DNA of 64,000 nt, from contig CAWDVH010000001.1 of the NCBI GenBank assembly GCA_963805705.1, positions 2,891,645 to 2,955,644 of the forward strand. The letters run 5' to 3'. Numbering within the stretch: position 1 is the first letter of the stretch; every line of letters begins with the position of its first letter. Positions 27,378 to 36,317 of this stretch are shown in pieces. Under the pieces are notes generated by a model. The model did no database searches. It was not told where the DNA came from and saw nothing but the letters and a program-made list of their open reading frames with translations. The translations under genes and the position numbers were made by a program. This DNA is from CAWDVH01 sp963805705. GTDB taxonomy: Bacteria > Actinomycetota > Actinomycetes > Streptosporangiales > Streptosporangiaceae.

Positions 27378-30300
27378 GTGCAGGCTGACGCGGGCCAGAT
27401 TCAGGAACCCCGGATGTCCCAGGCGCCTCCTGCCATCCCGGCGGCAACTTTCCAGCCCCCGCTGGTCATCTTCCAGCCGCCGGACATCAGCGAGGCCCGA
27501 GCACCCGCCAGCACGGGCCGGGGTCGCCGCGCAGAGGCCGGTGCTGAGGCCGCGAGCGGACCCGCGGACGATGACGGGTCACGGCCGGGCCCGTCCGGCC
27601 AGAGTCACGCCGGGGCCGGCCAGTCCGGCTCGTACGGCGAGGGCAGCGCAGTCGGCGATCAGGACGGCGACGGCGATCCAGGCGGCACCCCGGCCCGGCG
27701 GCGCCGCCGTGGCGGCCGCGGTCACGCCAAGGGCCGCGGCGCGGGCGACAACGGCGCGGAGGCCGGGACCGCACCGCAGGCCGGCCAGGACAGTGAGCCA
27801 GACGACCAGGCCGACGCGGGCGCGCCCGGCGCAGGAGGATCAGCCGGCGACGAGGCCGGTGACGGGCCATCAACGCCCGCCCGCCGCCGGCGGCGCCGGC
27901 AGCGGAGCGGCTCAGCCGACTCCGGGGACGCTGACCCGGCTCAGGACGATCCGCCGGACACTGTCGTGCACGTGCGCGCACCGAGGGCAGCAGCGGCCAC
28001 CGACGTCACCGACGTCCGGTCCATCAAGGGATCCACGCGGCTGGAGGCCAAGCGGCAGCGGCGGCGCGAGGGACGCGAGTCAGGGCGCCGGCGGCCGCCG
28101 ATCATCACCGAGTCGGAGTTCCTGGCCCGCCGCGAGGCCGTTGAGCGGGTCATGGTGGTACGGCAGCATGGCGAGCGGACCCAGATCGCAGTGCTGGAGG
28201 ACGGCGTCCTGGTCGAGCATTACGTCGACAAGGCCAGCCATCAGTCCTACGTCGGCAACGTCTACCTCGGCAAGGTGCAGAACGTGCTGCCCTCGATGGA
28301 GGCGGCCTTCGTCGACATCGGCAAGGGGCGCAACGCCGTCCTGTACGCGGGCGAGGTCAACTTCGACGCCAGCGGCCTGGAGGGCGTGGCCAAGCGCATC
28401 GAGTCGGCGCTCAAATCCGGCCAGTCCATCCTGGTGCAGGTCACCAAGGACCCGATCGGCCACAAGGGCGCCCGGCTGACCAGCCAGGTGAGCCTGCCCG
28501 GCCGGTACCTGGTCTACGTGCCCGGTGCCTCCATGACCGGGATCAGCCGCAAGCTGCCCGACACCGAGCGGGCGCGGCTCAAGCAGATCCTGAAGCAGGT
28601 CATGCCGGAGAACGCCGGGGTGATCGTGCGGACCGCGGCCGAGGGCGCATCCGAGGAGGAACTGGCCCACGACGTCGCGCGGCTGTCCGCGCAGTGGGAG
28701 ACGATCGAGCGCAAGGCCAAGACCGCCAGCGCCCCCGAGCTGCTCTACAGCGAGCCGGACCTGACGCTGCGGGTGGTCAGGGACATCTTCAACGAGGACT
28801 TCACCAAGCTGGTCATCGCCAGTGACAGCGACTGGGACATGGTGGACGAGTACGTCCGCTACGTGGCGCCGAACCTGTCGGACCGGATGGAGCGCTGGAC
28901 TGGCGATGAGGACGTGTTCGCGACCTATCGCCTTGATGAGCAGCTGGCCAAGGCGCTCGACCGGAAGGTGTGGCTGCCCAGCGGCGGCTCGCTCGTCATC
29001 GACACCACCGAGGCCATGACGGTCATCGACGTCAACACGGGGAAGTTCACCGGCCAGGGCGGCAACCTGGAGCAGACGGTGACCCGCAACAACCTGGAGG
29101 CGGCCGAGGAGATCGTTCGTCAGCTGAGGCTCAGGGACGTCGGCGGCATGATCGTGATCGACTTCATCGACATGGTGCTGGAGAGTAACCGCGATCTTGT
29201 CCTGCGGCGGCTGATCGAGTGCCTGGCCAGGGACCGGACCAAGCACCAGGTCGCCGAGGTGACCTCGCTCGGGCTGGTGCAGATGACCAGGAAGCGGGTC
29301 GGTTCCGGCCTGCTGGATGCGTTCTCGGTGCCATGCGAGCACTGCAACGGCCGCGGCGTGATCGTGTCCCTGGAGCTGGAGGACCACGTGCCCCCGCGTG
29401 GCCGCCCCGGCGCCGACGAGCGGCCGGCCAAGGACGACCGCAAGCCAAGGGAAGGCCGTTCCCCCAGGGGCGGCAGGCGCGGCGGCTCATCGGGCGACGG
29501 CACGGGCGATTCGGGCCCGGGCGATACGGGCCAGGTCGGCGACCGCGCGGAGAAGGACGCCAAGCCACGCCCGGGGACCGCCCAGGCCGGGATCGCTCAC
29601 GTCGGATCGGCTCTGACCGGATCGGCTCTGACCGGATCGGCTCTGACCGGATCGGCTCTGACCGGATCGGCTCTGGCTGGATCGGCTCTGACCGGATCGG
29701 CCTCGGCTGAGCCGGACCTGGTCGAGGCGCCTTCGGCTGAGCCGGCTCCGGCTCCGGCCAGCGCTCCCAGTGCCGGGACCGTCCAGGCCGGCATCGCTCC
29801 TGCTTTTGTCGGCACGGCGCACGTGGGCACGGTCAAGGTCGGGGCGGTGCAGGGCGGCCCGGCGCGGCGCGGCTCTGGCCAGTCGGGAACAGTCCAGTCG
29901 GGAACAGTCCAGGCCGACCCGGTCCACGACGCTGGCGCGGGCGACTCTGCCGCCAGCAGTGGCGGCACCGCCGACAGTGCGGGCAGTGCGGACAAGGCCG
30001 ACGTCATAGAATCCGTGACTGCCGGCGTCAAGGCCCCCCGGTCATCGCGGACGAGGTCAAGCCGGACCAGATCGGCCGCCAAGGCCGACGGTATGGCTGC
30101 GACTGACGGGACTGTGACCGCTGAGGCGGTAACGGTTCCTGACGGGGCTGTGGTTCCTGACGGGGCTGTGGTTCCTGACGGGGCGGCGGCCACAGATGGC
30201 GGCCGCCCGGCGGCACGTAGCAGGCGCGGTCGGGGCCGGGCGGCTCAGAAGGCCGAGCGGCCCGATTCCGCCGCCGACGGCGCCCAGCCCGCCGACGGCG

Positions 30301-30401
30301 CCGAGCCCGCAAGCGGCGCCGAGCCTGCTAGCGGGGCCGGGGCCAGCGACGAGGAGCCGGCGGTCCTTGACCGTGGAGAGGTTTCCGCAAATCGCGCATG
30401 A
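27378..30401 (+). CDS. rne: Ribonuclease E/G
   Basis: Endoribonuclease of the RNase E/G family, 1007 residues from the first GTG in the uninterrupted frame, which has no ribosome site; the natural start is probably at 26974 across a frameshift. Residues 1-~255 are disordered and Arg/Gly/Asp-rich. The catalytic core follows with an S1 domain (YLGKVQNVLPSMEAAFVDIG), metal-binding D551 (VIDVNTGK) and D595 (IVIDFIDM), and the zinc-link C653-x2-C656; spacings match the E. coli enzyme. The C-terminal ~330 residues are low complexity with 15-bp and 18-bp coding repeats and could be a scaffold for RNA decay partners. Confidence 0.9.
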   Translation: MQADAGQIQEPRMSQAPPAIPAATFQPPLVIFQPPDISEARAPASTGRGRRAEAGAEAASGPADDDGSRPGPSGQSHAGAGQSGSYGEGSAVGDQDGDGDPGGTPARRRRRGGRGHAKGRGAGDNGAEAGTAPQAGQDSEPDDQADAGAPGAGGSAGDEAGDGPSTPARRRRRRQRSGSADSGDADPAQDDPPDTVVHVRAPRAAAATDVTDVRSIKGSTRLEAKRQRRREGRESGRRRPPIITESEFLARREAVERVMVVRQHGERTQIAVLEDGVLVEHYVDKASHQSYVGNVYLGKVQNVLPSMEAAFVDIGKGRNAVLYAGEVNFDASGLEGVAKRIESALKSGQSILVQVTKDPIGHKGARLTSQVSLPGRYLVYVPGASMTGISRKLPDTERARLKQILKQVMPENAGVIVRTAAEGASEEELAHDVARLSAQWETIERKAKTASAPELLYSEPDLTLRVVRDIFNEDFTKLVIASDSDWDMVDEYVRYVAPNLSDRMERWTGDEDVFATYRLDEQLAKALDRKVWLPSGGSLVIDTTEAMTVIDVNTGKFTGQGGNLEQTVTRNNLEAAEEIVRQLRLRDVGGMIVIDFIDMVLESNRDLVLRRLIECLARDRTKHQVAEVTSLGLVQMTRKRVGSGLLDAFSVPCEHCNGRGVIVSLELEDHVPPRGRPGADERPAKDDRKPREGRSPRGGRRGGSSGDGTGDSGPGDTGQVGDRAEKDAKPRPGTAQAGIAHVGSALTGSALTGSALTGSALTGSALAGSALTGSASAEPDLVEAPSAEPAPAPASAPSAGTVQAGIAPAFVGTAHVGTVKVGAVQGGPARRGSGQSGTVQSGTVQADPVHDAGAGDSAASSGGTADSAGSADKADVIESVTAGVKAPRSSRTRSSRTRSAAKADGMAATDGTVTAEAVTVPDGAVVPDGAVVPDGAAATDGGRPAARSRRGRGRAAQKAERPDSAADGAQPADGAEPASGAEPASGAGASDEEPAVLDRGEVSANRA
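29604..29700 (+). repeat. 15-bp coding tandem repeat in rne
   Basis: About six and a half copies of GGATCGGCTCTGACC, one copy with a variant, encode GSALT units in the C-terminal tail. Because 15 is divisible by three, copy-number change keeps the frame. Near-identical copies suggest recent expansion. Confidence 0.9.
30135..30188 (+). repeat. 18-bp coding tandem repeat in rne
   Basis: Three consecutive copies of GTTCCTGACGGGGCTGTG, the last one diverged at its end, encode VPDGAV units near the C-terminus. Confidence 0.85.
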
Positions 30402-30490
30402 AGCACTCCAGGATCGAGAAATCACGTGATGGATCATGGAACTGGGAGGCCCGGGCTCGGGTAGCCGTCATCTGATGGCCCGCGCAGTCT

Positions 30491-30643
30491 GATACTCTTT
30501 GTGGTCGGCGCACCGGATGAATCCAGCTGCGGATACGCAGCTGAGGTGAGCAGTGCGCAACGTAGGCAAGCCCGCTCGCATCGACGGCGAAACGATTCCG
30601 CGGATCTCGCGGCGGGCTCGCACAAGGGAGAGAGAGATCTCGG
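30491..30643 (+). promoter_or_regulatory. rplU promoter and structured leader
   Basis: GATACT at 30491-30496 is the best -10 candidate in the 242-bp gap before rplU, giving a leader of about 140 bases. The leader holds a perfect 8-bp hairpin (CAGCTGCG-GATA-CGCAGCTG, 30524-30543) and a longer GC-rich pairing between GCCCGC and GCGGGC flanking ~30,570-30,615, then a purine-rich ribosome site. A structured leader before the L21-L27 operon could mediate autoregulation; this is inference. Confidence 0.4.
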
Positions 30644-30985
30644 GTGTACGCGATCGTGCGCTGCGGCGGCAGGCAGGAGAAGGCGTCGGTTGACGACGTC
30701 CTGACCGTTGACAAGCTCGCTGGTGAAGTCGGCTCCAGCGTGAAGCTGGCTGCCGTCCTCGTGGTTGACGACGGCGAGGTGATCAGCGACCCGGCGGCAC
30801 TCGGTGACTACGAGGTCACCGCCGAGATCGTCGGAGCCGCCAGCGGGCCCAAGATCAACATGATTCATTACAAGAACAAGACCGGCTACCGGCGCCGGCT
30901 CGGCCACCGGCAGAAGTACACGCAGGTGAAGATCACTGGCATCGGCAGTGACAAGGCCCGCGCCAGTTCGAGGAAGAAGGGCTGA
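30644..30985 (+). CDS. rplU: 50S ribosomal protein L21
   Basis: Protein of 113 residues starting with YAIVRCGGRQEK and containing the family segment GYRRRLGHRQKYTQVKI. It binds 23S rRNA. The GTG at 30644 follows a GGGAGAGA ribosome site and gives the standard N-terminus. The extension of ~10 residues (GSDKARASSRKKG) is modest. It forms an operon with rpmA, one base downstream. Confidence 0.97.
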   Translation: MYAIVRCGGRQEKASVDDVLTVDKLAGEVGSSVKLAAVLVVDDGEVISDPAALGDYEVTAEIVGAASGPKINMIHYKNKTGYRRRLGHRQKYTQVKITGIGSDKARASSRKKG

Positions 30986-30986
30986 G

Positions 30987-31268
30987 ATGGCTCACAAGAA
31001 GGGCGCGTCGTCCAGCCGGAACGGCCGCGACTCCAACGCCCAGCGGCTCGGGGTCAAGCGGTTCGGCGGGGAGCTCGTCGGCGCTGGCGAGATCATCGTG
31101 CGCCAGCGCGGGACCCACTTCCACCCGGGGATCGGCGTCGGCCGTGGCGGAGATGACACCCTGTTCGCCCTCGTCGACGGGAAGGTCGAGTTCGGCACCC
31201 GGCGCGGGCGCCGCGCGGTGAGCGTGATCCCGGCCGAGATAGCAGTAGCGGCGGCCGAGGCGAGCTAG
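30987..31268 (+). CDS. rpmA: 50S ribosomal protein L27
   Basis: Protein of 93 residues beginning MAHKKGASSSRNGRDS and containing the family stretch QRGTHFHPG. The N-terminus reaches the peptidyl-transferase centre. The ATG at 30987 is preceded by AGGAAGAAGG inside the rplU end. A perfect hairpin follows the gene. Confidence 0.97.
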   Translation: MAHKKGASSSRNGRDSNAQRLGVKRFGGELVGAGEIIVRQRGTHFHPGIGVGRGGDDTLFALVDGKVEFGTRRGRRAVSVIPAEIAVAAAEAS

Positions 31269-31310
31269 GCCGGCCACATCGTCTTACCAGCAAATTTACC
31301 TGCACAACTT

Positions 31311-31345
31311 GCCAAGGGCGGACCGGTCATCGGTCCGCCCTTGGC
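31311..31345 (+). terminator. Perfect 15-bp stem-loop terminator after rpmA
   Basis: GCCAAGGGCGGACCG at 31311-31325 pairs perfectly with CGGTCCGCCCTTGGC at 31331-31345 around a GTCAT loop, 42 bases after the rpmA stop. No U-tract follows, which is usual for high-GC actinobacterial terminators. It probably separates rplU-rpmA from obgE. Confidence 0.85.
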
Positions 31346-31414
31346 GCATCTGAGCGGCTGACTGAGCGGCGGCATAGCCCTTCTGAGCCGGGTATAACGA
31401 GGAGGAGGTGGGTC

Positions 31415-32779
31415 GTGGCGGAATTCGCGGACCAGGCTGAGCTGCGCGTACAGGCGGGCGATGGCGGCCACGGCTGCGCCTCCATCCACCGGGAGAAGTT
31501 CAAGCCGCTGGGCGGCCCGGACGGCGGCAACGGGGGCCGCGGCGGCGATGTGATCGTCGAGGTTGACCCGAGCGCCGCTACGCTTCTCGACTTCCACCGG
31601 CGCCCCATGCGCCGGGCCGGCAATGGCAAGCCAGGCGGCGGATCCAACCGGAGCGGCGCGGCCGGTGACGACCTGATCATGCGGGTGCCGGACGGCACGG
31701 TCGTGAAGACCATGGATGGTGAGGTCCTCGCGGACCTGACCGGAGCGGGCACCGCCTTCGTGGTGGCCCAGGGCGGGCACGGCGGCCTCGGGAACGCGGC
31801 GCTCGCGTCGTCCAAGCGCAAGGCCCCTGGCTTCGCGCTGCGCGGTGAGCCGGGCATCGAGCGTCATCTGCTGCTCGAGCTCAAGACCGTCGCGGACGCC
31901 GGCCTGGTGGGATTCCCGAATGCCGGGAAATCCTCGCTCATCGCCGCCATGTCGGCCGCGCGCCCCAAGATCGCGAACTATCCGTTCACCACGCTCATCC
32001 CGCATCTGGGCGTAGTCAAGGCCGGCGAGGTCCAGTTCGTCGTCGCGGACGTCCCCGGCCTGATCCCCGGGGCCAGCAGCGGCAAGGGGCTCGGGCTCGA
32101 CTTCCTGCGGCATGTGGAGCGCTGCACGGTGCTCGTCCACGTGCTCGACTGCGCCACCGAGGAGCCGGGCCGAGACCCGATCTCCGACCTGGACGCGATC
32201 GAGGCGGAACTGGCCAGCTATGACGCCGCCACCGGCGCGGGGATGCTGGAGCGCCCCAAGGTCGTGGCCCTGAACAAGATTGACGTGCCCGCCGCCCGTG
32301 ACCTGGCCGACCTGGTCGCGCCGGAGCTCGAGGCCCGCGGCATGACCGTCTGCCAGGTGTCGGCCGCGACCAGGGAGGGCCTGCGCGAGCTGGCCTTCAC
32401 CCTGGCCGGCGTGATCGCCGCGGACCGGGCCGCGGCCCCGCTGGTCGAGCCGACCCGGCTGGTGCTACGGCCAGAAGCCGTCGCGGGCCCGGCATTCGAG
32501 ATCGTCCGTACGGGAGACAACAGCTTCCTGATCCGCGGGGAGAAGCCGCGGCGGTGGATCACGCAGACCGACTTCAGCAACGATGAGGCGGTGGGCTACC
32601 TGGCGGACCGGCTGGCCCGGATCGGGATCGAGGAGGCGCTGGCCGAGGCTGGAGCGCAGCCAGGGGCCGAGGTGCTGATCGGCGAGGAGAGTAACGCGGT
32701 GGTCTTCGACTGGGATCCGCAGCTGCCCGACGACGCGAGCCTGGGCCCCCGCGGCACCGATCGCCGGCTGTCCAGGTAG
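31415..32779 (+). CDS. obgE: GTPase ObgE/CgtA
   Basis: Obg-family GTPase of 454 residues acting in 50S assembly and stress or development control. The Gly-rich N-terminal Obg fold covers residues ~1-158 (GGPDGGNGGRGG). The G domain has G1 GFPNAGKSS, G2 around YPFTT, G3 DVPGLI and G4 NKID. A C-terminal OCT domain near 345-425 (RTGDNSFLIRGEKPRRW) is typical of actinobacterial members. The GTG at 31415 follows the strong AGGAGGAGG site. In many relatives proB follows; here it is a HelD-like gene. Confidence 0.96.
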   Translation: MAEFADQAELRVQAGDGGHGCASIHREKFKPLGGPDGGNGGRGGDVIVEVDPSAATLLDFHRRPMRRAGNGKPGGGSNRSGAAGDDLIMRVPDGTVVKTMDGEVLADLTGAGTAFVVAQGGHGGLGNAALASSKRKAPGFALRGEPGIERHLLLELKTVADAGLVGFPNAGKSSLIAAMSAARPKIANYPFTTLIPHLGVVKAGEVQFVVADVPGLIPGASSGKGLGLDFLRHVERCTVLVHVLDCATEEPGRDPISDLDAIEAELASYDAATGAGMLERPKVVALNKIDVPAARDLADLVAPELEARGMTVCQVSAATREGLRELAFTLAGVIAADRAAAPLVEPTRLVLRPEAVAGPAFEIVRTGDNSFLIRGEKPRRWITQTDFSNDEAVGYLADRLARIGIEEALAEAGAQPGAEVLIGEESNAVVFDWDPQLPDDASLGPRGTDRRLSR

Positions 32780-32820
32780 CCACGGTCAGCCGGCCAGGCC
32801 GAGGTCCCCGCGCGGCCGGA

Positions 32821-32937
32821 GAAACAAAAATACGCGCTACATTTGTTAGCGCGTATGCCAGGCTGAAACGCATGAACTTCTGTAAACGCATAAATCTTTA
32901 AAGGGGACTTCTTTAGTTTACCGGAAAAGGAGCCTTG
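32821..32937 (+). promoter_or_regulatory. AT-rich upstream region of helD with perfect inverted repeat
   Basis: The stretch is far richer in A/T than its surroundings. It holds the perfect palindromic arms ATACGCGCTA and TAGCGCGTAT (32830-32839 and 32847-32856) around a 7-base loop, then a direct repeat of AAACGCAT about 18 bases apart, and ends with AAAAGGAG, the helD ribosome site. The inverted repeat could be an operator for helD or a terminator for obgE. It does not resemble the rifamycin-associated element found before some HelR genes. Confidence 0.55.
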
Positions 32938-35244
32938 TTGTCAAAGGAAGAATTGGCCCGCGAGCAGGAATACATCTCCATGCTCTACGGCCGGCTCGAT
33001 GATCTGCGCAAGCGGGCCTCCGGCCGCCTGTCCAGGGTGCTGCGGCAGACGGGCGGGACGCCCCAGGCCAGGACCGAGCGTGACGCGTTCAGCGCGCTGT
33101 ACACCAGGCAGCTGGCCCAGTTCGACGCGGCCGAGCACGGCCTGTGCTTCGGCCGGCTCGAATTCAACCAGGGCGAGCGCCGCTATATCGGCCGGCTCGG
33201 CCTGCACGGCGATACCGATGACTACGAGCAGCTGCTCATGGACTGGCGCGCGGACGCGGCGCGGCCGTTCTACCTGGCCACCGCCGCCTCGCCCGGCGAG
33301 GTCAAGGTGCGCCGTCACATGAAGACCCGCAGCCGCACGCTGCTGTCCATCGATGACGAGGTCCTGGATCTCGCGGCCGCCGACCCCGCCAAGCACGAGG
33401 GCCTGACCGGCGAGTCGGCCCTGCTGGCCGCGCTGAACGCCAGCCGGACCGGGCAGATGGGCGACATCGTCGAGACGATTCAGGTGGAGCAGGACCGGAT
33501 TATCCGGTCTGACCTGAGCGGGGTCCTGGTCGTCCAGGGCGGCCCCGGCACCGGCAAGACGGCGGTCGCCCTGCACCGGGCCGCCTACCTGCTGTACACC
33601 TACCGGCGGCAGCTGGAGAAGCGCGGCGTGCTGGTCATCGGCCCGAACGCCACCTTCCTGCGCTACATCGGCCAGGTGCTGCCGTCTCTCGGCGAGACCA
33701 GCGTCCTGCTGTCGACCATCGCCGATCTGTACCCGGGCGTGAGCGCGCGCGGGACCGAGCCCCCGCCAACCGCCGCGATTAAGGGCAGGCTGGCGATGAC
33801 GGGAGTGGTCGCGGCGGCGGTGCGCGACCGGCAGCGGATTCCCGGCGAGGACCTGGAGATCGTCGTTGACCGGGAGAAGGTCAGGCTCAGCCGCCAGGCC
33901 TGCAGCCGGGCCCGCGAGCGCGCCCGGCGCTCGCGCTGGCCGCACAACCAGGCGCGGCAGATTTTCGCGCGTGAAGTGATCACCGCGCTGACCGGCCAGG
34001 TCGCGGCCCGGCTCGGGGCCAACGCGCTCGGCGACAGCAACCTGCTCAGCCAGGATGACCTGGACGACCTGCGGCAGGAGGTGCGCAGCGACCCGGCCGT
34101 GCGGGCGGCGATCGACGCGCTGTGGCCGGTCCTGACGCCGCAGCAGCTGCTGGCTGACCTGTACTCATCGGCGGCCAGGCTCGCCTCGGCCGCGCCCTCG
34201 CTGACCGACCAGGAGCGGGCGATGCTGCTGCGGCCCGCGGCCCCTGGCACCGGCGTCTGGACTCCCGCGGACGTGCCGCTGCTGGATGAGGCGGCCGAGC
34301 TGCTGGGCGAGGATGACCGCGCGGCGAAGGCCCTGGCCGAGCGCAGGCGGCGGGATGAGGTCGCCTACGCCCAGGGCGTGCTCGACATCATGTCCCGCGA
34401 CCTGGACGACGATCCGGAGGTTCTGATGGGCTCCGACGTCGTGGACGCCGCTGAGCTGGCGCTGCGGCACGCGGATGCCGACACCCTGACCGCCGTGGAG
34501 CGGGCGGCATCGGACCGGACCTGGGCGTTCGGCCACGTGATCGTCGATGAGGCGCAGGAACTCTCCGAGATGGCCTGGCGGATGCTGATGCGGCGCATCC
34601 CCGGCAAGTCCATGACGATCGTGGGGGATGTGGCCCAGACCGGTGACCTGGCGGGCATCTCGTCCTGGGAGCAGGCCCTCGGCCGGTACATGGAGGACCG
34701 CTGGCGGCTCGCGCCGCTGACGATCAACTACCGGACGCCCGCCGAGATCATGGCCGTCGCCGCGGACGTGCTCGCGGCGATCGACCCGGCGCTGGAGCTG
34801 CCGCGGTCCGTGCGCGAGTCGGGCACGCTGCCGTGGCGGCTGGAGACGGCCCCGGCCGAGCTGGCCGGCCAGCTGGCCCGGGCCGCGGTGACGATGGCCG
34901 GGCAGACCGGCGACGGGCGGACGGCCGTGATCGTGCCCGCCGCCCGCCTCGCCGAGCTCGGCCAGGCGGTCAGCGCCGTGCTGCCCGGCACCGCGGTGGG
35001 GGAGAACTCCGAGCTCGACGGCCCGGTGGAGCTGGACTGCCCGGTGGTGGTGCTGAGTGTCCGGCAGGTCAAGGGCCTGGAATTCGACTCGGTCCTGATC
35101 GCCGACCCGGCCGGCATCCTCGCCGAGTCGCCCCGCGGGCTCAATGACCTGTACGTCGCGCTGACCAGGGCCACCCAGCGGCTGGGTGTCGTGCACAGCG
35201 GCGAGGTGCCCGCCGTGCTCGCGGGCCTGAGCCCGGCCCGTTAG
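32938..35244 (+). CDS. HelD-like UvrD/Rep-family helicase
   Basis: Superfamily 1 helicase-like ATPase of 768 residues from the second of two adjacent TTG codons, which lies five bases after AAAAGGAG. Residues ~1-75 form a charged helical arm, as in HelD proteins that insert into RNA polymerase and release it from DNA or from rifampicin. Walker A GGPGTGKT is at 201-208 and the DEAQ box at 537-540; the C-terminal YVALTRATQRL motif VI is present. Length and arm fit actinobacterial (class II) HelD. The 3' end overlaps the M48 gene stop tail-to-tail by three bases. Confidence 0.85.
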   Translation: MSKEELAREQEYISMLYGRLDDLRKRASGRLSRVLRQTGGTPQARTERDAFSALYTRQLAQFDAAEHGLCFGRLEFNQGERRYIGRLGLHGDTDDYEQLLMDWRADAARPFYLATAASPGEVKVRRHMKTRSRTLLSIDDEVLDLAAADPAKHEGLTGESALLAALNASRTGQMGDIVETIQVEQDRIIRSDLSGVLVVQGGPGTGKTAVALHRAAYLLYTYRRQLEKRGVLVIGPNATFLRYIGQVLPSLGETSVLLSTIADLYPGVSARGTEPPPTAAIKGRLAMTGVVAAAVRDRQRIPGEDLEIVVDREKVRLSRQACSRARERARRSRWPHNQARQIFAREVITALTGQVAARLGANALGDSNLLSQDDLDDLRQEVRSDPAVRAAIDALWPVLTPQQLLADLYSSAARLASAAPSLTDQERAMLLRPAAPGTGVWTPADVPLLDEAAELLGEDDRAAKALAERRRRDEVAYAQGVLDIMSRDLDDDPEVLMGSDVVDAAELALRHADADTLTAVERAASDRTWAFGHVIVDEAQELSEMAWRMLMRRIPGKSMTIVGDVAQTGDLAGISSWEQALGRYMEDRWRLAPLTINYRTPAEIMAVAADVLAAIDPALELPRSVRESGTLPWRLETAPAELAGQLARAAVTMAGQTGDGRTAVIVPAARLAELGQAVSAVLPGTAVGENSELDGPVELDCPVVVLSVRQVKGLEFDSVLIADPAGILAESPRGLNDLYVALTRATQRLGVVHSGEVPAVLAGLSPAR

Positions 35245-36278
35245 CTGTCGTTGTCGCGGTTGTTCCCGCCGGTACCGGTGGTGAACCTGTTGATCAGGCG
35301 GCTGCCCACGTCCGCGGCCGTGCCCGCGGCACCGCGCGCGGCGCCGATCAGCGGGTCGGAGCTGCGCGCCCACGAGTCCTGGTAGGACTTCGCCGCCGAC
35401 TTGAACTCATCGCCGACGGAGGTGTCCGGGTCGTCCTCGCGGCGCGGGTAGTTGCCGGCCAGGATGTCGCGGTACTCGCCGCCGGAGGTCCACCGGTCCA
35501 GCTCGGCGAAGCGCACGACCGCGAACGGGTGCGTGGTGCCCTGCAGCTGGAGCAGCTTGAGCAGGCCCTCGCGGATGTCGGGGACGGCGTCGTACTCGCG
35601 GGCCTGCTGGTGGAACGCGTCATGGCTGAGCTCGGCCAGCTGCGCCCCGCCGGCGGTCTTCATCAGCGCGCGGCGGCCGGCCTCCACGTCCTGCCCGGCC
35701 AGGACGCCGGCCCGGTCGCAGGACAGCTCCGACTTGCGGTACCACTCCTCCAGGGCCCAGATGATGCCCTTGAGGCCGATCCAGGCGAACGGCACGAACG
35801 CCAGCCGGGTCGCCAGCCGCATCAGGTGGAACAGCATCGTGCGGTACACCGCATGCCCGGACAGCACATGGCCGAGCTCGTGCCCGATGACAAAACGGAT
35901 TTCCTCGGCGTCGAACAGGTCCACCGCGCCCGTCGTGATCACGATAAACGGCTTGTCGGTGCCCAGCGTCATCGCGTTGACGACCGGGCCCTGGCTGATG
36001 AACAGCTCAGGGATCACGGGCAGGTCCAGGACGTAGGCGCCGTCGCGCATGCACTCGTACAGATCGGGGAACTGCTCGGGCGACGCGCGCACCGCACTGG
36101 CCAGGAACATCAGCCGCAGGCTGCGGTCGCTGAACAGGTTGGCCAGGTTGCGCAGGATCACGTCGAAACCAGTGAGCTTGCGCATCGCGACCAGGGCGGA
36201 GCGATCTGCGGGATGCTCGTAAGCACGGGAGCTGATGCCGGGCAGACGTACCCGGGAGCGATCAGGCACAGTGGTCAT
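35241..36278 (-). CDS. M48-family zinc metalloprotease
   Basis: Product of 345 residues with the zinc motif HELGH at residues 133-137 (IGHELGHVLSG) and the third ligand Glu in KSELSCDRAG. Two hydrophobic segments near residues 150-175 place it at the membrane, as for HtpX-like proteases. The N-terminal ~80 residues and the C-terminal ~60 residues, ending in Asn/Thr/Gly, are less conserved. Its ATG lies six bases after a TACGAT -10 element, so the mRNA is probably leaderless. It is divergent from the PaaK-like gene, 39 bp away. Confidence 0.88.
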   Translation of the reverse strand: MTTVPDRSRVRLPGISSRAYEHPADRSALVAMRKLTGFDVILRNLANLFSDRSLRLMFLASAVRASPEQFPDLYECMRDGAYVLDLPVIPELFISQGPVVNAMTLGTDKPFIVITTGAVDLFDAEEIRFVIGHELGHVLSGHAVYRTMLFHLMRLATRLAFVPFAWIGLKGIIWALEEWYRKSELSCDRAGVLAGQDVEAGRRALMKTAGGAQLAELSHDAFHQQAREYDAVPDIREGLLKLLQLQGTTHPFAVVRFAELDRWTSGGEYRDILAGNYPRREDDPDTSVGDEFKSAAKSYQDSWARSSDPLIGAARGAAGTAADVGSRLINRFTTGTGGNNRDNDS

Positions 36279-36284
36279 ACCGCC

Positions 36285-36290
36285 ATCGTA
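36285..36290 (-). promoter_or_regulatory. -10 element of the M48 gene (leaderless)
   Basis: On the minus strand TACGAT is followed by six bases and the ATG at 36278, without a ribosome site. The same 39-bp gap must also serve the divergent ligase gene. Confidence 0.5.
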
Positions 36291-36317
36291 AGCGCCGAAC
36301 GCCGGAGGTTAGCCAAC

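Noticed and set aside
19315..30188. Short tandem repeats as a CRISPR array
   Set aside because: Units are contiguous without spacers, and no cas genes are present.
32821..32937. Rifamycin-associated element before the HelD-like gene
   Set aside because: The inverted repeat has a different sequence and spacing from the element known before rifamycin-resistance genes.
35529..36317. Long plus-strand N-terminal extension of the PaaK-like gene
   Set aside because: It is antisense to the M48 protease gene, whose zinc motif is clear; the ATG at 36318 has a good ribosome site.
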